From Evansella tamaricis (GTDB lineage Bacteria > Bacillota > Bacilli > Bacillales > Salisediminibacteriaceae): 42,516 nucleotides of DNA. Shown piece after piece: positions 8,084 through 17,189 of the stretch. The stretch is from positions 1-42,516 of the forward strand of contig NZ_JAHQCS010000183.1 in assembly GCF_019042215.1 (NCBI RefSeq), read 5' to 3'. Both the position numbers and the translations under genes were made by a program. The notes below the pieces were generated by a model. The model ran no database searches. It had not been told where the DNA came from and worked only from the letters and a program-made list of their open reading frames with translations. The stretch's first letter is position 1. Each line of letters opens with the position of its first letter.

Positions 8084-8881
8084 ATGACTGATAGAAAAAA
8101 GGTTTTTCTATACTATAATTCTTCCCAGGAGTTGGAAACTAAAATCCAAGATTTACGAAATCTCGGTAAAAAGTATGAATTTCAGCTTGTTCAAGATGCT
8201 GCTGAAGCAGACATTATCGCAAGTATAGGAGGAGATGGGACTTTTCTACAAGCGATTCGAAAGACAGGATTTCGCGAAGATTGCTTATATGTAGGGATTA
8301 ACGCTGGTCGCCTTGGATTTTACACAGACTTCAACTTAAGCAATCTTGAAGGAATTGAACTAGGGATGAAATCCAATATTGTAGAGGTTCACAGATACCC
8401 CACTTTGGATGTTACAGTGGATGGTAAGCAACATTTCCAGTGCATTAATGAATGCTCCATACGCTCGAATATTATTAAAACATTTGCAATAGATGTATAC
8501 ATTGATGGTTTACATTTTGAAACATTCCGTGGTGATGGCATGGTAGTTTCTACACCTACAGGAAGTACAGCGTATAATAAATCCCTTAGAGGAGCCATAG
8601 TTGATCCTAGACTAAAGGCAATACAACTAACAGAAATAGCATCTCTAAACAATAATGAATACCGTACATTAGGTTCCCCTTTGTTACTAAGTGGAGACCG
8701 TGAATTAGTATTAAAAATAATTCAAGATGGAAATGATCATCCGATTATCGGAGCCGATAATGAAGCATTAAGTATCCGTCACTGTCATGAAGTCCAGGTT
8801 AAAATCTCTGAAAAACAAATTAAAACATTAAAATTAAAGGATAATTCCTTTATCCATAAAGTTAAACGAAGTTTCTTATAG
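8084..8881 (+). CDS. nadK: NAD kinase (second Bacillus type)
   Basis: Phosphorylates NAD to NADP in the cytoplasm. The 265 residues fit the short Firmicute type. The GGDGT motif is at 49-53 (ASIGGDGTFLQAIRK), followed by NAGRLGFYTDF and RGDGMVVSTPTGSTAYNKSLRG, all diagnostic. Its position beside sppA corresponds to B. subtilis ytdI (nadKB) rather than the other paralogue. The ATG at 8084 has GAAAGGAAG upstream. A strong terminator follows. Confidence 0.95.
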   Translation: MTDRKKVFLYYNSSQELETKIQDLRNLGKKYEFQLVQDAAEADIIASIGGDGTFLQAIRKTGFREDCLYVGINAGRLGFYTDFNLSNLEGIELGMKSNIVEVHRYPTLDVTVDGKQHFQCINECSIRSNIIKTFAIDVYIDGLHFETFRGDGMVVSTPTGSTAYNKSLRGAIVDPRLKAIQLTEIASLNNNEYRTLGSPLLLSGDRELVLKIIQDGNDHPIIGADNEALSIRHCHEVQVKISEKQIKTLKLKDNSFIHKVKRSFL

Positions 8882-8895
8882 AATTACCATCTAAT

Positions 8896-8929
8896 GAACG
8901 TCTCCATCCCGAGACGTTCTTTCTTTTTT
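8896..8929 (+). terminator. Terminator of nadK
   Basis: The perfect stem GAACGTCTC / GAGACGTTC with a 6-base loop is followed by TTTCTTTTTT. It abuts the stop codon of the convergent amidohydrolase gene. Confidence 0.95.
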
Positions 8930-10523
8930 ACAGCATTTTACGATCGTACATAACAGAGTTATCTACAATTGTTTTTTCCACTTCCACATTTAGCCATTCA
9001 TCAGGGCTTAAATCAAATAAATCCTTACTTAAAATCGTAAAATCAGCGACATAACCTTTTCTTATCATCCCCCGCTCTGCTTCTTTGTTAATAGCTTCTG
9101 CACTACCTACGGTGAACAATCGAAGTGCCTCAAATAGTGATAACTTTTCGGTTGGTATATAACCTTCATGATTTTCATCATTTGGCTTTCTTCTAGTAAC
9201 CGCTGCATGGATTCCCAATATTGGGTTTACAGGTTCAATTGGCGCATCAGACCCTCCAGCACAAAGGAGCCCCTCTTGTAACAATCTTCTCCAAGCAAAA
9301 GAATAGGGAATTCTTTCTTGCCCTAATCGTTCTTCCACCCAAGGAAAGTCTGTTGCAACAAAACGGGGCTGGATATCAAGGATAAGAGGCAGTTTTTTCA
9401 TTCGCTGTATTAAATCTTCCCTTGTAACTTGCAGGTGGATTAGTCTGTCCCGTTTCCCATCTGGTACGGGATATTTTTCTATGGCATTTAATGCATATTC
9501 CAAAGCCAGATCACCGATAACATGAATTGCCACAGGCATTTCTAGCTCCCTTGCTCCCTTAACAATCTCAGATAATTCATCAGGTGTATGAATGGCTACC
9601 CCTTGAGTAGACTTATCATCTGAATAAGGTTCACTTAACAGGGCTGTCCTCCCCCCTAATGCTCCATCTGCAAAAATTTTAACAGAACCAAGTTCAATAA
9701 AAGAGTGGTCCCTTTCATCTAAAGCCATGATTTGATCTGTCACCTCATGATGAATGAGGAGATTCGCCCGAAACTTATTCCTTTTCCCATCAATTACATC
9801 ATAAAATGTTCTTAACGTTCCAATCGGGTCACCATAGTAATTTAGATCTTCTGTATGTGCCCCTACAAATCCATGTCGATACAAGTCTTTCAAAGAAGCT
9901 TCCATTGCTCTTTTAATATAATTTAAACTTTTTGTTGGCATTACTTCTTTTACTAATTCCTGCGCCTGATCCAATAAATAACCGGTGGGCACACCAGCTT
10001 CGTCTTTTACAATTACACCTCCGGGAGGTTCATTCGTTTGTTCTGTAATCCCAGCCAACTGCAGCCCCATTGTATTGGTTACAAGAGCATGTCGACAAAC
10101 CCTCGATAAGACAATGGGCTGTTCTTGGGAAATCTCATCTAAGACAAATCTGTCGGGAATCTTCTTAGATGGAAAAAGATTCTCATTAAACCCTTCGCCG
10201 ATCAACCAATCATCAGGAGACAATTTCTCCATCGTATTCAGTAATATATGTTTCAATTTCTCGATACTATTGACTTCTGATAAATCTAACCGCAGAAGTT
10301 TTTCACCATGTCCAATCATGTGTAAATGACTATCCACAAACCCAGGATACATTACCGCTCCCATAACATCCTCAAAATCAGTAATTTTCCCGGCATATTT
10401 AGTCCGGAGTTGGTTCTCCTTACCCACATCTATAATGACCCCATTTTCCACGAATACAGCTTCGCATATTTCATCTTCCTGATAAAGTGTTCGAATCTTT
10501 CCTCCAAACCAAAGTGTCCCCAC
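8928..10523 (-). CDS. YtcJ-type amidohydrolase
   Basis: A 531-residue metal-dependent hydrolase of the amidohydrolase-3 (YtcJ-like) group. Metal-binding motifs of the TIM barrel are visible: DSHLHMIGHGEKL near residue 64, HVIGDLALEYAL near 337, and the catalytic Asp in GGSDAPIEPVNPI near 426. A small N-terminal beta domain (LWFGGKIRTLYQEDE) and a C-terminal KGYVADFTILSKDLF complete the usual layout. The start is GTG with GGAGGAGGG 7 bases before it. It is a single-gene unit. The substrate cannot be told from the sequence. Confidence 0.92.
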   Translation of the reverse strand: MGTLWFGGKIRTLYQEDEICEAVFVENGVIIDVGKENQLRTKYAGKITDFEDVMGAVMYPGFVDSHLHMIGHGEKLLRLDLSEVNSIEKLKHILLNTMEKLSPDDWLIGEGFNENLFPSKKIPDRFVLDEISQEQPIVLSRVCRHALVTNTMGLQLAGITEQTNEPPGGVIVKDEAGVPTGYLLDQAQELVKEVMPTKSLNYIKRAMEASLKDLYRHGFVGAHTEDLNYYGDPIGTLRTFYDVIDGKRNKFRANLLIHHEVTDQIMALDERDHSFIELGSVKIFADGALGGRTALLSEPYSDDKSTQGVAIHTPDELSEIVKGARELEMPVAIHVIGDLALEYALNAIEKYPVPDGKRDRLIHLQVTREDLIQRMKKLPLILDIQPRFVATDFPWVEERLGQERIPYSFAWRRLLQEGLLCAGGSDAPIEPVNPILGIHAAVTRRKPNDENHEGYIPTEKLSLFEALRLFTVGSAEAINKEAERGMIRKGYVADFTILSKDLFDLSPDEWLNVEVEKTIVDNSVMYDRKML

Positions 10524-10599
10524 TGGTATCCCTCCTCCTAACGTTGGTAAAAACCAATTTATAACAAGAATACCATAAATACAATTCAGTTTAAAAACG

Positions 10600-10687
10600 C
10601 TTGGGTCCCTGTGCTGCGATTACTCGTCGCAAGGCAGCAAGGATGCAATCACAGTAGTAGCCTGCCTGAAGTGATCCGAGCCCCAAG
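10600..10687. repeat. Structured palindromic intergenic element
   Basis: This 88-base block has nested inverted repeats: outer CTTGGG / CCCAAG (10600-10605 and 10682-10687), then CTGTG / CACAG, GCGA / TCGC, and a competing ATCAC / GTGAT. It is GC-richer than its surroundings and lies between the amidohydrolase start and the SASP terminator. No second copy was seen in this window. It could be a dispersed repeat or a small RNA. Confidence 0.55.
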
Positions 10688-10713
10688 GTGTAAAAACTTA
10701 TTCTTTCTTACCT

Positions 10714-10748
10714 ATTTAAAAAGGAGTATCTCCATTGAGATACTCCTT
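10714..10748 (-). terminator. Terminator of the SASP gene
   Basis: The perfect 12-bp stem AAGGAGTATCTC / GAGATACTCCTT is followed on the minus strand by TTTTTAAAT. Confidence 0.92.
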
Positions 10749-10765
10749 ATGCCATTCTTATTTTA

Positions 10766-10969
10766 TTATTGAGATTGACCACCAAATTGTTGCTCGGCCA
10801 TTTGTACTAAACGCTTCGTGATTTCTCCACCCACTGAACCGTTAGCACGTGATGTAGCATCAGCACCTAGCTGAACACCAAACTCTTGTGCGATTTCATA
10901 TTTCATTTGATCCAACGCTTGTTGGACACCAGGGACTAATAATTGGTTAGAACTATTGTTGTTCGCCAT
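10766..10969 (-). CDS. sspA: Alpha/beta-type small acid-soluble spore protein
   Basis: A 67-residue DNA-binding spore protein that coats and protects forespore DNA and is degraded at germination. The family signatures are clear: [23 protein letters not shown] (where the GPR protease cleaves) and [14 protein letters not shown]. The start at ATG 10969 is fixed by GGGAGGTGA 6 bases upstream; the longer open frame is not real. The position beside thiI matches B. subtilis sspA. An inverted repeat lies just upstream of the ribosome binding site (10986-11004). Expression by forespore sigma-G is expected from the family, but I did not find a clear sigma-G promoter. Confidence 0.96.
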   Translation of the reverse strand: MANNNSSNQLLVPGVQQALDQMKYEIAQEFGVQLGADATSRANGSVGGEITKRLVQMAEQQFGGQSQ

Positions 10970-10985
10970 GTTTTTCACCTCCCTT

Positions 10986-11004
10986 GTACACATAGATTGT
11001 GTAC
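10986..11004 (-). promoter_or_regulatory. Inverted repeat in the SASP leader
   Basis: The 7-base arms GTACACA / TGTGTAC are separated by 5 bases, ending 2 bases upstream of the sspA ribosome binding site. They could form an mRNA stem or be a protein-binding palindrome. Confidence 0.5.
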
Positions 11005-11072
11005 TTAAGGGAGAGTTCATTCATAATAAAACATGGTTTTTGATTCCAATTTGTGGTACAATCCAGTTCCAT

Positions 11073-12281
11073 TTAGAATAGTTCATGAAATTCTTCATCT
11101 AATGAACTCTTTCCAGAAATGATAACCGTTTCTATCCCTTCAACGGCTTCCTGCACATAACGGTCAATGTCTATTTTTGTTTCATAATGATTTGCCTTTT
11201 CTTTATTTGGTTTTGTCTTTGACTGGGCTGGTAAAAAGATAGTACAACAATCCTCATAAGGAAGAATTGATAAATCATATGTCCCAATTCGGTGAGCAAT
11301 TTCGATAACCTCTAATTTATCCATCGTGACTAAAGGACGAATAACAGGGAGGTTAGTGACTTCATTGATAGTGTGCATACTGTCTAACGTCTGGCTTGCC
11401 ACTTGACCAAGACTTTCACCATTTACGATAGCAAGCGCATTATTTTTCTTAGCTACCGCTTCTGATATTCGTAACATAAAACGCCTCATTATTGTCATTT
11501 CATAATTATCCGGAACTTGTTGATGAATTTCTTTTTGGGCTTCTGTAAAAGGAACAATATGAAGTTTTAACTCCCCTCCGTATTTCGTTAAAACTCTCGC
11601 GAGATCCTCCACCTTCTGTCTTGCTCGATCATTTGTAAAAGGTGGACTGTGAAAGTGGATTGCTTCTAATTTGACTCCACGCTTTAAAGCTAAATATCCT
11701 GCCACAGGACTATCGATTCCACCAGATAACATTAACAACACTTTCCCTGCAGTACCAACAGGGAGTCCCCCGGCACCTTTTATTGTTTTACATAATATAT
11801 AAGCTGCTTCCTGACGAATCTCTACCCTTACTTCCACATCCGGATGATGAACATCCACTGTCATTTTCTGTGTGTTTCTTAAAATATGGGAACCAATATG
11901 ATAATTTAATTGTTGGGAACGACCTGGATAATCTTTGTTCGGTCGTTTAACCGTTACTTTAAATGTTCCATCTTCATCGGGAATAGCATCTTTAACTGCC
12001 CATAGAGCAGCATCATCAATTAACTCTTGCTCAAGGTCCACTTTAAGTGCTGGACTAAAGGAATGTATACCAAAAATCTCTTTTAGTTTTTCGGAGACTT
12101 CCCTCTCGTTTTCTCCATTAAGTTCCACAAACATTCTACCGAACGTCCGATTAACTCTGACCTCTTTAAATTCATTGAGTTTTTTTCTGACAGTGTCTAA
12201 TAATTTCCGTTCAAACTCTTTTCGGTTCTTTCCTTTTAAAGATAATTCAGCATACCGAATTAATATATGATTATACTTCAT
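11073..12281 (-). CDS. thiI: tRNA 4-thiouridine synthase / thiamine sulfur transfer protein ThiI
   Basis: ThiI adenylates and thiolates U8 of tRNA and, in some bacteria, helps build the thiazole of thiamine. The 402 residues comprise an N-terminal ferredoxin-like and THUMP region (about 1-165) and a PP-loop ATPase domain (MLSGGIDSPVAGYLA, SGGIDS at 186-191). The C-terminal rhodanese domain of the enterobacterial enzyme is absent, which is normal for Bacillus. The start codon overlaps the stop of the cysteine desulfurase gene (ATGA), so the two are translationally coupled sulfur donor and acceptor. Confidence 0.97.
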   Translation of the reverse strand: MKYNHILIRYAELSLKGKNRKEFERKLLDTVRKKLNEFKEVRVNRTFGRMFVELNGENEREVSEKLKEIFGIHSFSPALKVDLEQELIDDAALWAVKDAIPDEDGTFKVTVKRPNKDYPGRSQQLNYHIGSHILRNTQKMTVDVHHPDVEVRVEIRQEAAYILCKTIKGAGGLPVGTAGKVLLMLSGGIDSPVAGYLALKRGVKLEAIHFHSPPFTNDRARQKVEDLARVLTKYGGELKLHIVPFTEAQKEIHQQVPDNYEMTIMRRFMLRISEAVAKKNNALAIVNGESLGQVASQTLDSMHTINEVTNLPVIRPLVTMDKLEVIEIAHRIGTYDLSILPYEDCCTIFLPAQSKTKPNKEKANHYETKIDIDRYVQEAVEGIETVIISGKSSLDEEFHELF

Positions 12282-13417
12282 TCCTTTTCAACCACCTTTT
12301 TCAAAGATATAACAACTTCGGTGAATGAGTTAATAAATTCTTTTGCTTCATCCATTGTATTCTCATAAGTCAATGAAAGTCTTATACCACTGGAAGCACG
12401 GTCCTCCGATAACCCAATTCCTTGTAAGATCCTGCTCGGTTCACTTTGTTTTGATGAACAAGCTGATTTTGTGGAAACATAAATATCCTTTTCCGCCAGG
12501 GCTTGGACAATCACTTCCGGTTTTATACCAGGAACAGATAGATTTAAAATATGCGGTGCTCTATCACCTGGAGAATTAATAAAAACTCCGGGAATCTTTA
12601 CACATTCTGCTTCTAACCAACGGTTTATCTCGAAAAGTGATTCGGTTAATTGCTCGGATTTTTCGAGCACCATACGTAACGCCTTCACCATAGCTACTGC
12701 ACCAGGAACATTTTCGGTGCCTGCACGAACCTTCCTTTCTTGACTACCACCAGATAATAAAGGATTTAATAAGACACTATCCCGTACATACAACAATCCA
12801 GTTCCCTTTAACCCGTGAAATTTATGAGCTGACATTGTGGCCAAATCAACACGGTGTAGTGGTAGGGGGACTTTCCCAATTCCTTGAACATGATCCACAT
12901 GAAATAAAGCTTTTGGATAATTCCCTATTAACTTGCCAATTTGTTCAATGGGCTGGATGGATCCAATTTCATTATTAACATGAATGAGAGAAACAAGGAT
13001 TGTATCATGAGAAATAGCATCTCTCACTTGTTCAGGTGACACTATTCCATTATGATCAGCTTTTAGAAAAGTAACCTTAAATCCTTCTGCCTCTAATTGC
13101 TGAAAGGCTTCCAACGAAGAGGCATGTTCCATATTACTTGTAATCAGGTGGGTCCCGCGATTTCTATTTTGTCTTGCAATTCCCTTAATTGCCAGGTTAT
13201 TTCCTTCTGTACCTCCAGAGGTGAAAACTATTTCCTTTGCCTTCACCTGCAATAGTTGTGCAGCTCTTTCTCTAGCCTGTAATAAAAGTCTTTCCGATGC
13301 TTTTCCCAAAGGATGGAGAGAAGATGGATTACCAAAAAAGTCTGTTGCTGATTTTATATAAGTATCAATTACTTCTTTATATGGTTTTGTTGTTGCGCTG
13401 TTATCAAAATAAATCAT
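12278..13417 (-). CDS. nifZ: Cysteine desulfurase (NifZ/IscS-like), partner of ThiI
   Basis: A PLP enzyme taking sulfur from cysteine as a protein persulfide. The 379 residues show MIYFDNSATTKPY, the PLP lysine Lys199 in MSAHKFHGLKG, RAGTENVPGAV, and the persulfide Cys320 in STKSACSSKQSEPS. The start at ATG 13417 follows AAAAAGGGG; an in-frame ATG 21 bases upstream has a weaker site. The 4-base overlap with thiI and this gene order equal B. subtilis nifZ-thiI, where the desulfurase is dedicated to 4-thiouridine formation. Confidence 0.93.
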   Translation of the reverse strand: MIYFDNSATTKPYKEVIDTYIKSATDFFGNPSSLHPLGKASERLLLQARERAAQLLQVKAKEIVFTSGGTEGNNLAIKGIARQNRNRGTHLITSNMEHASSLEAFQQLEAEGFKVTFLKADHNGIVSPEQVRDAISHDTILVSLIHVNNEIGSIQPIEQIGKLIGNYPKALFHVDHVQGIGKVPLPLHRVDLATMSAHKFHGLKGTGLLYVRDSVLLNPLLSGGSQERKVRAGTENVPGAVAMVKALRMVLEKSEQLTESLFEINRWLEAECVKIPGVFINSPGDRAPHILNLSVPGIKPEVIVQALAEKDIYVSTKSACSSKQSEPSRILQGIGLSEDRASSGIRLSLTYENTMDEAKEFINSFTEVVISLKKVVEKE

Positions 13418-13637
13418 AAAAAAACCCCTTTTTAACATCGTTCTGCAACAATTTATCTTATCACAACTATTTCGATCTGTCTCACTTCATCACATAGTCT
13501 TCCCTTGAGAAGATCCTCTTCATCATCATCAGATGTTATAATATAATTATTCAAATATATCATTTTCTTTTGTATGAACATTCTTTACATAATCCCTAAA
13601 ATAAAACCAAAACTACTGATGAGAAAGGGGGGACGTA

Positions 13638-14969
13638 ATGAAACAACTGATTTTCAAAAAGAAGGATACATTCATCTTAGGTCTTATGATGTTTGCACTA
13701 TTTCTAGGTGCAGGTAATTTAATATTCCCTCCTGCCCTTGGACAAGGTGCGGGTACTAATGTAATACCAGCAATACTTGGCTTTTTAGTCACCGGAGTAG
13801 GTTTACCGGTACTTGCAATTCTCGCCATTGCAAAGTCAGGAGGTGATTTACAAAAAGTTTCCGAAAGGGTTGGCCCTCTATTTGCAGTCCTATTTCCTCT
13901 AGCCGTTTATTTAGCGATTGGTCCTTTATTTGGAATACCTAGGACAGGATCTGTTGCCTATGAAATTGGATTAACTCCACATCTGCAAGGGGATAGTTCC
14001 CATTCCCCGTGGAGTTTATTAGTGTTTACATTCTTATTTTTTACCACTAGTTATTGGTTAAGTCTCAACCCATCGAAACTTGTGGGACGCATTGGAAAAA
14101 TACTGACCCCAATCATTGTAGTAATATTAGCCGTATTAACCATTACAGGAACAATGAATCCAATGGGGTCTTTGAACTCTCCAACTCCTGATTATCATAA
14201 ATTAGCATTCTTTAAAGGGTTTCACGAAGGATATTATACAATGGATGCTATTGCCGCCCTTGTTTTCGGAATCATTGTCATTCAACGGCTCAAAGAAAAT
14301 GGGGTCGTCTCCTCCAAGTCTATAATGAAGAAAACAATGGAAGTAGGCATTATTGCAGGTCTCGGCCTCTCCTTTGTTTATTTATCATTAGCTTATTTAG
14401 GAGCAACAAGTGTGATGACTATTGGGTATCACGATAATGGGGGTTCTATATTAACTGGAATTTCTCAAGAACTTCTCGGGAGTATAGGGGTAATTTTATT
14501 GTCCCTAATTATTACATTAGCCTGCCTTACTACATCCGTAGGCTTAATCTCTGCTTTTGGGGAGTATGTCCAAATTACGATCCCTAACATTCCATATAAA
14601 CTAACAACTGGTTTAATCGGACTTTTTAGTTTTATCATGGCCAATCTGGGCCTAACGCAACTTATACAATTTTCATTGCCTATGTTAATGATGATTTATC
14701 CCGTTGCAATCGTATTAATAATTTTAACAATTATGAAAGATCTCTTCCTAGAGAAACGGGCAATCTTTAAAGGAGCCGTCATCGGAACTGCTATCATTAG
14801 TATTTCTGATGGGTTGAGCCACACTACCCTATTTGCAAATACATTAGAGCCAATATTAAGTTTACTTCCCTTATGGGAGCTAGGATTAGCGTGGCTTATT
14901 CCCTCTATTGTAGGGGCCTTTATTGGTTTCTTGTCTTCCAAAAAAACTCTAAAAAACGATGGCTCATAA
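13638..14969 (+). CDS. braB: Branched-chain amino acid carrier, LIVCS family
   Basis: A 443-residue integral membrane transporter of the BrnQ/BraB (LIVCS) family that takes up leucine, isoleucine and valine by cation symport. About twelve hydrophobic segments are visible; the N terminus (LGLMMFALFLGAGNLIFPPA) and the motif PLFGIPRTGSVAYEIG are characteristic of the family. The ATG follows GAGAAAGGGGGG. It diverges from the desulfurase gene, and its stop codon lies within the terminator hairpin. The position is that of B. subtilis braB. Confidence 0.95.
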   Translation: MKQLIFKKKDTFILGLMMFALFLGAGNLIFPPALGQGAGTNVIPAILGFLVTGVGLPVLAILAIAKSGGDLQKVSERVGPLFAVLFPLAVYLAIGPLFGIPRTGSVAYEIGLTPHLQGDSSHSPWSLLVFTFLFFTTSYWLSLNPSKLVGRIGKILTPIIVVILAVLTITGTMNPMGSLNSPTPDYHKLAFFKGFHEGYYTMDAIAALVFGIIVIQRLKENGVVSSKSIMKKTMEVGIIAGLGLSFVYLSLAYLGATSVMTIGYHDNGGSILTGISQELLGSIGVILLSLIITLACLTTSVGLISAFGEYVQITIPNIPYKLTTGLIGLFSFIMANLGLTQLIQFSLPMLMMIYPVAIVLIILTIMKDLFLEKRAIFKGAVIGTAIISISDGLSHTTLFANTLEPILSLLPLWELGLAWLIPSIVGAFIGFLSSKKTLKNDGS

Positions 14970-14990
14970 ATACGAAGCCATCGTTCATTT
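14955..14990. terminator. Bidirectional terminator between braB and a convergent gene
   Basis: The perfect 10-bp stem AACGATGGCT / AGCCATCGTT contains the braB stop codon. On the minus strand it is followed by TTTT and then TTTTTTT; on the plus strand only by a T-rich stretch. It therefore works best for the minus-strand gene. Confidence 0.8.
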
Positions 14991-14994
14991 ACAT

Positions 14995-15339
14995 TTATTC
15001 ATCCAATACTAGTTCTAAAAGTTTATCTATAGAAATAATCTTATTCGGAGCAATTTCGTCAAAATCACCTGGATATATAGCATTCGGTACTAAATTCTTT
15101 CCTTCTTCATAATATTTGTCTTGCAAATCACTTGATTCTTTACTATCAAACTCTGATTTACCATTTCTATAATTATCATCAACAATTATCGAGACTTCAT
15201 CATCTTTCAAATCGTAAATATTGCCTTCTGATTTTTGGGAAGGACTCGTGTTTTCTGAAGAAAAAGATAGAAAAACCATTATCCATATTCCCATGCACAT
15301 CAGTGTTACCGGAAATAGTACAAATAATTGTTTTTTCAT
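14995..15339 (-). CDS. Hypothetical membrane-anchored or exported small protein
   Basis: A 114-residue protein that I do not recognise. It has a Lys-Lys N terminus and a hydrophobic segment (LFVLFPVTLMCMGIWIMVFLSF, about 5-27), then a strongly acidic, Ser/Asp-rich linker (about 30-75) and a C-terminal segment (PGDFDEIAPNKIISIDKLLELVLDE). The hydrophobic stretch could be a signal peptide or a single anchor; there is no lipobox with a following cysteine. The ATG is preceded by AAAGGG. It starts 18 bases after the ezrA stop and shares its terminator, so it is probably co-transcribed with ezrA. Confidence 0.75.
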   Translation of the reverse strand: MKKQLFVLFPVTLMCMGIWIMVFLSFSSENTSPSQKSEGNIYDLKDDEVSIIVDDNYRNGKSEFDSKESSDLQDKYYEEGKNLVPNAIYPGDFDEIAPNKIISIDKLLELVLDE

Positions 15340-15357
15340 GTCTTTACCCTTTCAAAA

Positions 15358-17058
15358 CTATGATTTTTGAAGTGAAGTGAACTGTGTAACTTTTTCTAAA
15401 ACATCTGGTACTATAGGCTTTAATCCCTCTAATGCCAATTCTAATGCTTCCTCATATTGATAATGCCTAAAACAATCTTCAGCCTGCAATAATTTTATAT
15501 TTAAATCATCGTAATCTCTTCGGTACCTATTTCCATATTGTATGACACTTTCAGCCAGTTTTGCCTCTTCCATGGTTGCAAATAAATTTTCAACACATTC
15601 ATTCACATAACCCGTCGCCTCGTCCACTCTTTGAATAACATCTTCCATTGAGATAGGTAGCTCATTTAATTTTTCGGAAGCTTTCCTTAAGGATTGCTGC
15701 GCCCGATCAGACTGATCTAATAGATGGTGCGGGATACCAGGTAAATTACTCCTCTTCAACTTCCTTTGAGCATACAGAAGTCTTTCCTTTAATTCTCTTA
15801 TTGCTTCATCTGCGGTTCGCTCATTACGACGGAGATGATTTAAACTTTCTCTCGATTCTTCTATCTGGCTTTCTATCTCTCCAATTGTCAATTCAAAATC
15901 TTGAAGCATTTTCATTAATGATGTAAATGTTTGTTTCTTTTCAGTGATTCCATCTTCCATTACAGAAAGTTGATTTTGAATATCCTTCCAATTCTTTTCT
16001 AACTTTAATTGCTTTTTATCCTCTTCATCTGATATGCGGTAACTTAACTTCACTTTTTCCGTATCTGCCCGTAATCGTTGGATTTCACCAGGAAGCTTCT
16101 CCACACGAAACTTTATACTTGGTAAAATATCTTCAACATGTTTTCTTGCCAAAACTTCCTGTTCAAGCTTTTCGTAAATATCATCAATATGATTTTGAAT
16201 CGAATCAATAGGATCAGTAACTTCATGAATTTTTAAATTTTCAACAAGTGGGAGTAATGCTAAAAGACTCTTTTTTAATTCTTTCACTTGCCATTTAAAG
16301 GAGAAATGCTTTATAGGATATCCTTCTTCCTCCATCTGCACTAATCCTTTTTCCAAAGCTTCTATTTGTTTGGGAATATCCTTTTCTATTTGAACCAAAT
16401 ATTTTGGCACTTTTTCAATAGCATCATCAATGAAATTTATCTGATCACGAATAGTCTGTAACACGTCTCTCGCCTGTAAGTAATTTCCGGAATCAGTTTC
16501 CGATTCAAAAGTAGTAAATAATGATTGGGTTTCTTTTAAATATCTCTCAAACCTTACAGTCGAACCACTTAATTGACCTTTATGAGACCAGAGTTTTTTC
16601 TTTACATCGTTGAATAGATCCTTTACTTGACCGATCTCTTCCCGATTTTGTTCTTCACTATGTACTAACTGGTCCACTTCTTCTATCATTTCATCCATAT
16701 GTTCCTTAATTTTATTAAACTCTTCATCAACGAATGAAATAATTTTTTTTGCTTTCCCAAAACGATATTTATTTGCCATATCTTCAATGTCAAATAGTTT
16801 CTCCTCCATGTCAGGCAATTGAAGGGTTATAATCTCATCCCATTCATTTCTCCACTCTTCAAAACGTTCTTGAGTTTCTCCTGACATTTTTAAGCTTTTT
16901 ATTTTTGAAAGTTCCTCTGTCACCGGGGTATTCATTAACTGTATCTTTTTACTTTCTAACCGATCTACTTGTTTATAAATAAGTTTCCTTGACCAGGCCC
17001 CATATACAATGATAAATAATAGTAATACAAGTATTCCATATACATAATAAATAAACAT
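15358..17058 (-). CDS. ezrA: Septation ring formation regulator EzrA
   Basis: A membrane-anchored spectrin-like protein that restrains FtsZ assembly and links FtsZ to cell wall synthesis. The 566 residues match the family. A single N-terminal transmembrane helix (FIYYVYGILVLLLFIIVYGAW, residues 2-22) is followed by RKLIYKQVDRLESKK and then about 520 residues of almost continuous coiled coil. The conserved C-terminal patch near 510-535 reads YGNRYRRDYDDLNIKL. The start at ATG 17058 is supported by AAGGGGTGG and by the position of the transmembrane helix; the longer frame upstream is not translated from any good site. Confidence 0.96.
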   Translation of the reverse strand: MFIYYVYGILVLLLFIIVYGAWSRKLIYKQVDRLESKKIQLMNTPVTEELSKIKSLKMSGETQERFEEWRNEWDEIITLQLPDMEEKLFDIEDMANKYRFGKAKKIISFVDEEFNKIKEHMDEMIEEVDQLVHSEEQNREEIGQVKDLFNDVKKKLWSHKGQLSGSTVRFERYLKETQSLFTTFESETDSGNYLQARDVLQTIRDQINFIDDAIEKVPKYLVQIEKDIPKQIEALEKGLVQMEEEGYPIKHFSFKWQVKELKKSLLALLPLVENLKIHEVTDPIDSIQNHIDDIYEKLEQEVLARKHVEDILPSIKFRVEKLPGEIQRLRADTEKVKLSYRISDEEDKKQLKLEKNWKDIQNQLSVMEDGITEKKQTFTSLMKMLQDFELTIGEIESQIEESRESLNHLRRNERTADEAIRELKERLLYAQRKLKRSNLPGIPHHLLDQSDRAQQSLRKASEKLNELPISMEDVIQRVDEATGYVNECVENLFATMEEAKLAESVIQYGNRYRRDYDDLNIKLLQAEDCFRHYQYEEALELALEGLKPIVPDVLEKVTQFTSLQKS

Positions 17059-17189
17059 ATGAGACCACCCCTTATCTAAAAGTAGAAATTTCCTTATTCT
17101 TATATTAGCATACAAAAAGATATAATTTATTACAAAATATAACTTTTTCTGATTTATTTCTCCCTTAATCAACAGAAAGGATGATTAAC

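Noticed and set aside
10985-11040. Sigma-G promoter of sspA
   Set aside because: TGAATG is present, but the -10 region matches poorly, so it was not listed.
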